Source: Bacillota bacterium
Lineage (GTDB): Bacteria; Bacillota; Clostridia; Acetivibrionales; DSM-2933
NCBI GenBank assembly: GCA_023430975.1
Contig: JAEYYB010000151.1
Coordinates: 1 to 11,612 of the forward strand
DNA: 11,612 bases
Reading direction: 5' to 3'
Part shown: positions 4,872 to 11,612 of the stretch, piece by piece
How the letters are laid out: every line of letters starts with the position of its first letter
Numbering within the stretch: position 1 is the stretch's first letter
Position numbers and translations under genes: made by a program
The notes under the pieces: generated by a model
What the model saw: only the letters and a program-made list of their open reading frames with translations
What the model was told of the DNA's origin: nothing
The model's database searches: none

Positions 4872-7800
4872 TCAGTTTTCTGCGATATAATATACTTTAG
4901 TTCTGGTGCTTTCAGTTTTCCCCAGATTTGTTACTGAAATATATATATTTCCAGCATCTACACCAAGCTGTGCTACAGGTATTGAAACATGAGTATTCCC
5001 AGCAGAAACAGTTGCTGATCCAATTAATGTATCTCCACTAAGAGAATTGTATACCCTGATAAAGTCATTTGCCGACAAACCTTTTACAGTTATTATATCA
5101 GCGGTTACGCTGTTGTTAATAACCTCAACATTTCCGGAATACAGTGCATTAGAACTTTGTTCTGCAAGATATTGAACCTCTGTTCTTCCGCTTTCACATC
5201 TTCCAAAGCTAGTAACAGATACATAAACAATTCCTGCAGATGATGTAAGCTGCGGTATGGCTACAATCGCCTGCGTACTGTTTATGGATACGATTGCAGT
5301 TCCTAACAGGTATCCTCCTTTAGCGGAATCGTATACCTTTACTACATCATTTGGAGCTAGCCCTGTAACAGTAACTGTATCGGCAATAACAGCATTGTTG
5401 ACAATATATATGTTGTTGGAATCCGGTGCAAAGGACTCTGAGACATATTCAGCCATTACTCTGTCACTTTCTTTTTTACCCACACTCGTAATAGTTATAT
5501 ACACACTCCCGGAAGCTACACCAAGCTGTTTGATATAAACCACAGCTTCCGAACCATCCTGTAAAACTTCTGAATAACTAAGTGGAGTCTGGCTTGTTTC
5601 AGTTCGATACACCTTGACAATATCATTAGGTAATAGACCGGATACCCGTATTGAATCGGAAATTCCAACGTTATTATATATTGATATGTTGTTTGATGAA
5701 GGAGTGTCCGACTGTCCTTCAGCGGCAAATGCTACTTCTGTTCTTATTGTGCTTTCACTTTTACCTACACTTGTCAGGGACACATAAACCTTCCCTGATT
5801 TGGTACCAAGCTGAGTGATTGATACAGTTGCAGATGTGCTGCCTGATGGGACAGAAGCTAATCCAAGGATATTGCCTCCTTCAGGTGAATCATACACCTT
5901 AATTATATCATTTGGATTTAAACCCATCATAGTCACACAATCAGCCATTAATGCATTATTTTCTATAAAAATATAATCAGCATTTGGGGCTTCTGAAACT
6001 TCCTTAGCAGAAAATGCTGCTTTGGTCCTTTTACTTTCAAGTTTATTTCTGCTTGTAACTGAGACATAAATATACCCTGCTTCCGCCCCCAACTGAGATA
6101 CACTGACTGTTGCTTCAGTATAATAGGTATCAACCACTCCTGAACCCAGCATGTTTCCTCCAATCTCAGAGTCATATACCTTTATGATATCTTCTCCCAT
6201 AAGTTTTGTAACTGTAACGGTACTTGGTATTCCAACTTTATTTATAACACTTATATTACTAGAGTTAGGCTCATTTGAGGTCATTTCATTTAGAAAATCT
6301 GCTTTTGCTCTATCGCTCTCGTGCTTGTTCATGCCTGCTCTCGATATATAAACACTACCTGAATCGGTACCAATTTGTTTTATAGTTATTACAACCTCTG
6401 TACGGTCATCAGGAACTGTGGCAGTACCTATCAGATTTCCTCCTTTTGCCTCATTATATACTTTTATAGTGTCATTTGGCGAAAGCCTTGTAACTGTTAC
6501 AGTATCAGAAGTTCTTGCATTGTTTATTATTGTTATGTTGTCAGCATTGATGGGATCTGATTTTGCCTCCGCTGTGAAATCTACTTTGGTTCTGCTGCTT
6601 TCCTGCTTATTGATATTTGTTGCAGAAATATAAACGCTACCTGCATCTTGACCAAGTTGATGGATTGTAATTGAAACTTCATTGTTATAAGTGGAAACCG
6701 TTGCTTGACCCAGTATATTCCCACCTGTAGGTGTATCATATATGATGACCATATCGCCTGAATAAAGGCCGCTTACATAAATTAAATCAGAGGCTTTAGC
6801 ATTATTCGTTATTGAAACATTCTCACTGGAAGGTGGTACTGAAATATATTCACTTGTATAATCAGCTTTAGTTCTTGCACTTTCCTGTTTATAGGCACTT
6901 GTTATTGAAACATAAACACTCCCTGCTGTTGTTCCGAGCTGCTTTATTGTTATTGTTACATCCGTACCACCTGTAGGCACTACAGCTGAACCAAGAACAA
7001 TACCTGCTTTTGAAGAATTATAAACCTTTACAGTATCATTTTCATAAAGTCCTGTTACTTTCACTGTATCTGCTGCTTTAGCATTATTTACTACAGTGAT
7101 GTTCTCAACCGCAGGTGAATTGGAAACTGTCTCACAGTTGTATGCTGCCTTTGTTCTGAGACTTTCCTGCTGGTTTGGACTGGTAACCGATATATACAAG
7201 AAACCTTCTTCAGTTCCGATCTGAGATATAGATATTGTAGCCTCTGTGTTATATAACGTAACAGTAGATGATCCAAGTATATTTCCACTGGATTCTGAAT
7301 CGTAAACCTTAACAAGATCTCCGCTGGAAAGGCCTGATACAATTACACTGTCTGCAGACTTTGAGTTGTTGATTATAGTAATATTATCGGTATTCGGTGT
7401 TTTGGAAATCGACTCTGCCTTGTAATCAGTTTTGATTCTTTTGCTTTCCTGCTTATTGTTGCTAGTAAGGGATATATACACACTTCCGGAAGTAGTACCA
7501 AGCTGGGGGATTGAAATTGCAACAAAATTGTTGGTACCCGTAACTATTGCTGAGCCTAATAGAATGCCACCCAAAGAAGAATCGTATACCCGTATAACGT
7601 CTCCGGCACTTAAACCAGTTACATCTATCGTATCTGCAGCTTTTGCATTATTTATAACAGTTATGTTGCCTGTATCTAAATCATTTGATTTATACTCAGC
7701 CTTATAATCGGCTTTAATCCTGTCACCTTCCTGTTTATTCGGGCTGGTAATTGAAATATATATACTTCCTGCTTCTGTTCCTAACTGTGATACTGAAATA

Positions 7801-9746
7801 GTCACCTCAGTACTTGAAGTTGAGACTACAGCTGAACCTAAGAGATTTCCCAAGGTCTCTTTATCATAAGCCCTCACCGTATCACCGGTGGAAACACCTG
7901 TAACTTTTATTGTGTCTGCCTTTCCAACATTATTGCTTATCGTTATATTATTTATATCAATAATACTTGAAACTGGTTCTGCTGAATAACTTACCCTGAT
8001 GCGGTCACTTTCATTTTTATTTGTGTTGCTGACAGAAATATAAACACTTCCTGCACCAGTGCCAATCTGAGAAATCGTAATAGTTGCAATATTGTTTACA
8101 GCTGTTGCTGAGCCAAGAAAATTGCCAAGACTTTCTTTATCATATACTTTTACAACATCTCCTGTTAAGAGTCCTGTAACCTTAATTATATCTGCTGTTC
8201 TTGCATTGTTGGTAACAGATATGTTCTCAACGTATGGTATATCGGTTTTTGATTCTTCTTTATAATCAACTTTTATTCTATCGCTTTCCTGCGTGCTTCT
8301 ACCTTTTACAGAAATGTAAACACTTCCTCCATCACTTCCAATTTGGGAAATGGTGACTGTTACATCTGTCGAAGTTCCTGAAACTGTTGCAGTACCAAGC
8401 AGCTTACCCTTTTTATCTGCATCATAAACCCTGACTACGTCACCACTTGTAAGACCAGCAACCTTTATGGTATCAGAATTTCTTGCATTGTTGGTTATTA
8501 TGACATTATTTACAGAAGGCGGGCTTGATTTTGCCTCTGAAGGATAATCCACTTTAATCCTTTTGCTTTCTCTTTTATTAACACTTGTAATTGTTATATA
8601 TATACTTCCTGCACTAGTGCCAAGCTGGGAAATAGAAGCAGTTACTTCTGATTTTAAAGAAGGTACCGCAGCAGACCCCAATAACCTTCCTCCCTTTTCC
8701 ATGTTGTATATCTTAACAACATCCCCGGACGAAAGTCCAGAAACGTAGATATTATCAGCTATTCCCGCATTGTTAGTAACTATTATACTATCTTCGTTAG
8801 CAGAATCTGAAATTGCTTCTGCTTCAAAATCAACCTTTGTTCTGCTGCTTTCAGCCATTCCTTTTCCGGTTACAGATATGTAGACGCTCCCAGCTGAAGT
8901 ACCAACCTGCTGTACTGATATGGTAAGATATGTTTTTGTAATTGGAACTACAGCAGAGCCAAGTAATTTACCTCCTGCTGATGAATTGTAAACTTTAACA
9001 GTATCACCTTCATTTAATTCAGAAATATCAATTGCATCTGCTTTACCTGAGTTGTTTGTTATTAAAATATTATCGGAATTTAAAGGCTCCGATACTGGTT
9101 CCGCTTCAAAATCAGCCTTTGTTCTGTCACTTTCAAGCATTCCTTCTGAAGTTAATGTAACATATACACTCCCAGCCGATTTACCAAGACTTGATACCTT
9201 TATAACAATTTCTGACTTGTAGGAATTTAATTTTCCAGAGCCAATTAATTTTCCACCTTTCTCAGCATTGTATACTTTTATTGTATCACCGCCGGAAATG
9301 TCTGCTACAACCACAGTATCGCTAGAATCAACATTATTAAATACCGCAATATTATTTATGTCTATACTAAGTGATTTGGGCTCACCAGCAAAATTAGCTT
9401 TTGTCCTCTCACTTTCAAGCCTCCCTGTACTTGTTACCGTCACATAAACACTGCCCTCATTTGTTCCAAGCTGTGAAATTGAAACCGGTGCTTCTGTTTT
9501 ATTCGGGAGCATTTTTGATGTACCCAGCAACTTTCCTCCGGAAGGTGAATTATATACCTTTATAATATCACCAACCGATAATTGAGAAACATTTACAATA
9601 TCAGGTTTTCCCACGTTGTTAATTACGGTAATCTCATCTGCTGTAGGACAAATTGAGCTTTCAAGTGCATAACTATAATATACACTTAGTTGAATAATTA
9701 CAATTATTAAAAGCAGATAAATTACTTTTTGAACATGGTTCTTCAT
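4872..9746 (-). CDS. Secreted protein of 17 tandem Ig-like repeats
   Basis: The product has 1624 residues. MKNHVQKV plus a hydrophobic run (9-21) and a YSYA-LESS cleavage site near residue 27 form a signal peptide. From about residue 35 to the end there are 17 repeats of about 94 residues. The core pattern is ITVINNAxxADTVxVxGLxxGDxVKVYDxxxGG, then LLGSAxVxxxxTxVTISIxQLG and xxAGSVYISVTSxxKxESxRTKADYxAE. The alternating hydrophobic strands suggest an extracellular beta-sandwich domain, as in surface proteins of Clostridia and Paenibacilli; function is unknown. Repeat 6 is two residues short, repeat 14 has one extra residue, and repeat 15 has a diverged centre. There is no SLH, LPXTG, dockerin or enzyme domain. 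The start at 9746 was chosen over a Met 26 codons upstream because of the G-tract ribosome binding site and the signal peptide. The stop is 3 bases from a transposase remnant. Confidence 0.9.
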   Translation of the reverse strand: MKNHVQKVIYLLLIIVIIQLSVYYSYALESSICPTADEITVINNVGKPDIVNVSQLSVGDIIKVYNSPSGGKLLGTSKMLPNKTEAPVSISQLGTNEGSVYVTVTSTGRLESERTKANFAGEPKSLSIDINNIAVFNNVDSSDTVVVADISGGDTIKVYNAEKGGKLIGSGKLNSYKSEIVIKVSSLGKSAGSVYVTLTSEGMLESDRTKADFEAEPVSEPLNSDNILITNNSGKADAIDISELNEGDTVKVYNSSAGGKLLGSAVVPITKTYLTISVQQVGTSAGSVYISVTGKGMAESSRTKVDFEAEAISDSANEDSIIVTNNAGIADNIYVSGLSSGDVVKIYNMEKGGRLLGSAAVPSLKSEVTASISQLGTSAGSIYITITSVNKRESKRIKVDYPSEAKSSPPSVNNVIITNNARNSDTIKVAGLTSGDVVRVYDADKKGKLLGTATVSGTSTDVTVTISQIGSDGGSVYISVKGRSTQESDRIKVDYKEESKTDIPYVENISVTNNARTADIIKVTGLLTGDVVKVYDKESLGNFLGSATAVNNIATITISQIGTGAGSVYISVSNTNKNESDRIRVSYSAEPVSSIIDINNITISNNVGKADTIKVTGVSTGDTVRAYDKETLGNLLGSAVVSTSSTEVTISVSQLGTEAGSIYISITSPNKQEGDRIKADYKAEYKSNDLDTGNITVINNAKAADTIDVTGLSAGDVIRVYDSSLGGILLGSAIVTGTNNFVAISIPQLGTTSGSVYISLTSNNKQESKRIKTDYKAESISKTPNTDNITIINNSKSADSVIVSGLSSGDLVKVYDSESSGNILGSSTVTLYNTEATISISQIGTEEGFLYISVTSPNQQESLRTKAAYNCETVSNSPAVENITVVNNAKAADTVKVTGLYENDTVKVYNSSKAGIVLGSAVVPTGGTDVTITIKQLGTTAGSVYVSITSAYKQESARTKADYTSEYISVPPSSENVSITNNAKASDLIYVSGLYSGDMVIIYDTPTGGNILGQATVSTYNNEVSITIHQLGQDAGSVYISATNINKQESSRTKVDFTAEAKSDPINADNITIINNARTSDTVTVTRLSPNDTIKVYNEAKGGNLIGTATVPDDRTEVVITIKQIGTDSGSVYISRAGMNKHESDRAKADFLNEMTSNEPNSSNISVINKVGIPSTVTVTKLMGEDIIKVYDSEIGGNMLGSGVVDTYYTEATVSVSQLGAEAGYIYVSVTSRNKLESKRTKAAFSAKEVSEAPNADYIFIENNALMADCVTMMGLNPNDIIKVYDSPEGGNILGLASVPSGSTSATVSITQLGTKSGKVYVSLTSVGKSESTIRTEVAFAAEGQSDTPSSNNISIYNNVGISDSIRVSGLLPNDIVKVYRTETSQTPLSYSEVLQDGSEAVVYIKQLGVASGSVYITITSVGKKESDRVMAEYVSESFAPDSNNIYIVNNAVIADTVTVTGLAPNDVVKVYDSAKGGYLLGTAIVSINSTQAIVAIPQLTSSAGIVYVSVTSFGRCESGRTEVQYLAEQSSNALYSGNVEVINNSVTADIITVKGLSANDFIRVYNSLSGDTLIGSATVSAGNTHVSIPVAQLGVDAGNIYISVTNLGKTESTRTKVYYIAEN
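4875..9644 (-). repeat. 17 tandem coding repeats of about 282 bp
   Basis: Each unit encodes one Ig-like module of about 94 residues, including a short linker such as EPVSEP or EAISDS. The units are clearly related but differ throughout in both codons and residues, so this is an old array and not a recent amplification. The most constant positions are the NN near the start, the GD or ND before the KVY strand, the LG after GG, QLG, G-x-V/I-Y and ES-x-R-x-K. The final unit stops right after the YIAE strand, without the linker that follows the other sixteen. Confidence 0.9.
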
Positions 9747-9752
9747 GTACAA

Positions 9753-9759
9753 CCCCCCC
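9753..9759 (-). promoter_or_regulatory. Homopolymeric G7 ribosome binding site
   Basis: On the minus strand seven consecutive G residues stand 6 bases before ATG 9746, where a Shine-Dalgarno site belongs. This decides the start codon of the repeat protein. A pure G-tract can change length by polymerase slippage, and here a change would alter ribosome binding strength and spacing without touching the protein. No convincing promoter boxes were found upstream of it. Confidence 0.6.
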
Positions 9760-9866
9760 AAACATAAATATTTGTAATATTTATCGTCATAAATCAAATA
9801 AAATTTATAGAAAAACTGCGGCAATATTTATTTTTTGAGGTGACATGATAAAATTCAAGTAATTCA

Positions 9867-9982
9867 TTAGTTAAGGAAATGTCTTAGAAATAACTTTGCA
9901 TTCTCAAGGACAAAATCCGGACGATTTAACGGAGTTTTGGACATTGAGAATCGAATGTTACTTCCAAGACATTCCTAATTAA
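9867..9982. repeat. 116-bp imperfect palindrome between divergent genes
   Basis: The left arm (9867-9918) and right arm (9931-9982) are complementary over about four fifths of 52 bases with small gaps. Matched blocks include AATGTCTT with AAGACATT, TAAC with GTTA, ATTCTCAA with TTGAGAAT, and CAAAA with TTTTG; the loop is about 12 bases. The arms are not followed by a T-tract, and the flanking genes diverge, so it is not their terminator. It has the size and form of a miniature inverted-repeat element (MITE) or of a long hairpin RNA. No clear target-site duplication could be fixed. It lies about 50 bases upstream of the promoter of the downstream membrane protein gene. Confidence 0.75.
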
Positions 9983-10033
9983 AATCATAATAAAAGCACA
10001 GCATTGGCATATTTCTCCACAAACCTACATGTA

Positions 10034-10062
10034 TTGAATCTGCTAGTACTTTGTGGTATCAT
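10034..10062 (+). promoter_or_regulatory. Promoter of the DMT/DUF486 gene
   Basis: TTGAAT (10034-10039) and TATCAT (10057-10062) are 17 bases apart, which predicts a start near 10069, about 55 bases before the ATG. An AGGAG ribosome binding site follows at 10111-10115. Confidence 0.55.
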
Positions 10063-10124
10063 CTTAACTATGAGTATTTTGTATACATAATGTAAGTTTA
10101 TGAATAACCAAGGAGTAGTTTAAG

Positions 10125-10478
10125 ATGTCAATTGTAAGTAGATACTGGCCCTTTATTCTTTTAGTTGCCTCAAATGTTTTCATGACCTTTGCCTGGTACG
10201 GTAACCTTAAATATAAAAATAATTCCATACCGCTTTTCTATATAATTCTTTTGAGCTGGGGTATAGCCTTTTTCGAATATTGCCTTATGATCCCGGCAAA
10301 CAGAATAGCATCAAAAAATTTCGAAACCGCACAGCTAAAAATTGTTCAGGAAGCAATAACTTTAATAGTTTTTGGATTTTTTTCTGTATTTTTCTTAAAG
10401 GAAAGCTTTAAATTAAACTATGTTTTATCATTCATCTGTATTTTAGGTGCAGTATTCTTTGCCTTTAAGAAATTCTAA
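10125..10478 (+). CDS. DMT-family small membrane protein (DUF486 type)
   Basis: The 117-residue product is almost entirely hydrophobic, with four predicted transmembrane helices at about 8-26, 36-55, 72-90 and 96-114. Charged or polar segments separate them (LKYKNNS, RIASKNFETAQLK, LKESFK). The size and the phrases FMTFAWYGNLK, PANRIA and KIVQEAITLIVF fit the DUF486/DMT_6 family. These are four-helix relatives of the drug/metabolite transporter superfamily that presumably work as dimers in the cytoplasmic membrane. The substrate is unknown. AGGAG at 10111-10115, nine bases before the ATG, supports the start. The gene stands alone, with its own promoter and terminator, converging with the acetyltransferase gene on the other strand. 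Confidence 0.85.
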   Translation: MSIVSRYWPFILLVASNVFMTFAWYGNLKYKNNSIPLFYIILLSWGIAFFEYCLMIPANRIASKNFETAQLKIVQEAITLIVFGFFSVFFLKESFKLNYVLSFICILGAVFFAFKKF

Positions 10479-10494
10479 GGTTTTCAATTGCTAG

Positions 10495-10531
10495 CCGGCT
10501 AGTCAAAACGGATTATAAAGCCGGTTTTTTT
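10495..10531 (+). terminator. Intrinsic terminator of the DMT/DUF486 gene
   Basis: CCGGCT (10495-10500) pairs with AGCCGG (10519-10524) around an 18-base loop, followed by seven T residues. It begins 17 bases after the stop codon of the membrane protein gene. Its downstream part lies inside the last codons of the opposing acetyltransferase gene, so the DNA has a double role. Confidence 0.7.
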
Positions 10532-11428
10532 GCCTCTTTCAAACCCTATCTGTTCATAGAATTTAAGGGTATCCTCGCCTCTTCCCGACATAAGCATTAC
10601 CTTATAGCAGCCTTTTTCCCTTGCCATTTTAATTGCCTCTTTTATTAGTCTTGTACCATAACCTTTTTTGCGATAGCCTCTATGTGTAACAACATTTTCA
10701 ATTAGACCATATGGCCTGGCCCCTCTTGTAAGGTTTTTAACAATAACAAGCACACAGGATGCAACTAGCACACCATCCGCATCAACTACAAGATAATGCT
10801 GACTTGGATCATTCAATATTTCTTCCCACAAATTCGCCAAAGCCTCATCCATTTTAAGCTCGGGATCATCCTCATTCAAGTCTTTGTAAAGTAACAGCAG
10901 ATCATTTAATTCATTTTTCCTAATATGTCTTACTTCTTCAGACGATACTTTCTTTTTGTTATTCTTTTGAATTCCCATTTTCATAAGTATGTAAGCAATT
11001 CCATTCTGAATGGTTTCTTCGCCCTCTTTATGGAATCCAAGCTTAACGTATATATTAAAAGCAAATGGAGAAGAATTTACCGATATCTCATTTAGCCCCG
11101 AGTCCTTCTGCAAGCATATCCTTACTGCCTCATCAAATAATTTTCTTCCAATCCCTTTACATTGGAATGCCTTGTCAACAAAAAACAGGCTAACATGATT
11201 GTTATCCCTCATTGCCAAAACCCCTGCTAGCACTCCTTCCTCAAAGCTTCCTAAGATAAAAAAACGGCCGCTGTCAATAGATTTCTCCAACTCCTCCGGC
11301 TGGATAAACTTTTTAAAAGTTTCAATGCCTTCATCTGAATAGCCAGATCCAACAAACTCACAGAACACATTCCAAACCAGCCTTGATGCCAAAGGCAGAT
11401 CATTCTTTTCCAATATTCTTATCTCCAT
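10499..11428 (-). CDS. Tandem GNAT-family N-acetyltransferase
   Basis: The product has 309 residues and two GNAT folds in a row, joined by a lysine-rich linker (154-162). In the first domain (1-152) the acetyl-CoA pyrophosphate loop is Q-x-K-G-I-G (89-94), and NIYVKLGFHKEG (125-136) is the usual C-terminal motif. In the second (165-309) the loop is R-K-K-G-Y-G (253-258), with FYEQIGFERGKKTGF at 290-304. Both loops keep the RxxGxG-like pattern, so both could bind acetyl-CoA. The substrate, small molecule or protein, cannot be told. The start at 11428 was chosen over a Met 24 codons upstream because GGGGG precedes it and the first beta-strand (MEIRIL) begins there; the longer N-terminus looks non-domain-like. 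It converges with the DMT/DUF486 gene. Confidence 0.88.
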   Translation of the reverse strand: MEIRILEKNDLPLASRLVWNVFCEFVGSGYSDEGIETFKKFIQPEELEKSIDSGRFFILGSFEEGVLAGVLAMRDNNHVSLFFVDKAFQCKGIGRKLFDEAVRICLQKDSGLNEISVNSSPFAFNIYVKLGFHKEGEETIQNGIAYILMKMGIQKNNKKKVSSEEVRHIRKNELNDLLLLYKDLNEDDPELKMDEALANLWEEILNDPSQHYLVVDADGVLVASCVLVIVKNLTRGARPYGLIENVVTHRGYRKKGYGTRLIKEAIKMAREKGCYKVMLMSGRGEDTLKFYEQIGFERGKKTGFIIRFD

Positions 11429-11459
11429 AGTTCCCCCATAAACCCGAATATACAAACAT

Positions 11460-11468
11460 ATTATACCA
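11460..11468 (-). promoter_or_regulatory. Extended -10 promoter for the acetyltransferase
   Basis: On the minus strand TGGTATAAT forms a perfect extended -10 element, about 32 bases upstream of the chosen ATG (11428). The -35 region (TGTTTA, 17 bases further upstream) is poor, which is normal for extended -10 promoters. Its position supports the shorter start: the longer ORF would begin upstream of the transcript start. Confidence 0.6.
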
Positions 11469-11499
11469 TAACTTTTTAGATATAAACATTGTTGTTGCA

Positions 11500-11612
11500 T
11501 AAAAAATTTTAATAAAAATCAACTGTAATATTTACCTGTAAAAATGTGAAAGCCCCTCTGTTAATATGAAGTGGGTTGACCGACAAGCAACCACAATAAT
11601 TAACTAAGGAGC
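11500..11612 (+). promoter_or_regulatory. Upstream region of a further plus-strand gene
   Basis: No coding region is visible. The window ends with AAGGAG (11606-11611), a ribosome binding site for a plus-strand gene whose start codon lies just outside. TTGACC at 11576-11581 resembles a -35 box, but no matching -10 box fits before the ribosome binding site, so no promoter is called. Confidence 0.4.

Noticed and set aside
5257..8748. Several plus-strand and offset minus-strand ORFs inside the repeat-protein gene
   Set aside because: They recur at the repeat period as antisense or frame shadows and lack ribosome binding sites.
4872..9746. A CRISPR array or satellite as an explanation of the regular 282-bp periodicity
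   Set aside because: The periodicity is a set of protein modules in one uninterrupted reading frame; the DNA units are long and strongly diverged.
9747..9824. Upstream Met at 9824 as the start of the repeat protein
   Set aside because: The extra 26 residues would precede the signal peptide with a polar, tyrosine-rich stretch and lack a ribosome binding site, whereas ATG 9746 has a G-tract at the right distance.

Overview
The window looks like a low-GC Bacillota chromosome, most likely class Clostridia. The DNA is AT-rich, Shine-Dalgarno sites are strong and G-rich, promoters are sigma-A-like, and there is a large secreted repeat protein and decayed mobile DNA. The species cannot be named from the sequence alone.

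Layout. Positions 1-326 carry no gene, but 180-266 can fold into several perfect short hairpins. A strong promoter (327-356) starts a long leader (about 363-738). The leader holds an 11-codon ORF with an excellent ribosome binding site, competing stem pairings and two intrinsic terminators. Downstream lies a compact plus-strand operon, rtcB (739-1842), prfH (1854-2498) and a second, longer rtcB (2488-3993). Families of this kind act together: PrfH is a GGQ release factor that frees nascent chains from ribosomes with a damaged decoding centre, and RtcB is a GTP-dependent ligase that reseals cleaved RNA. The operon is best read as a rescue-and-repair module for nucleolytically damaged ribosomes. 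Its leader suggests control by conditional transcription termination, possibly sensing translation of the leader ORF.

Positions 3977-4868 are a graveyard of minus-strand mobile DNA. In minus-strand order from high to low coordinates these are a C-terminal fragment of a DDE transposase (IS481-like), the last part of a group II intron reverse transcriptase with a frameshift and a stop, an apparently intact intron domain V and VI, and a short open stretch that may be the 3' exon.

Positions 4872-9746 (minus) encode a 1624-residue secreted protein: a signal peptide and 17 tandem Ig-like repeats of about 94 residues, with no visible cell-wall anchor. Its stop codon lies 3 bases from the transposase fragment, so a C-terminal anchor may have been lost. 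Upstream of it a 116-bp imperfect palindrome (9867-9982) separates it from a divergent small membrane protein gene of the DMT/DUF486 type (10125-10478). That gene has its own promoter and terminator. The window closes with a minus-strand tandem GNAT acetyltransferase (10499-11428) and the start of the control region of a further plus-strand gene.
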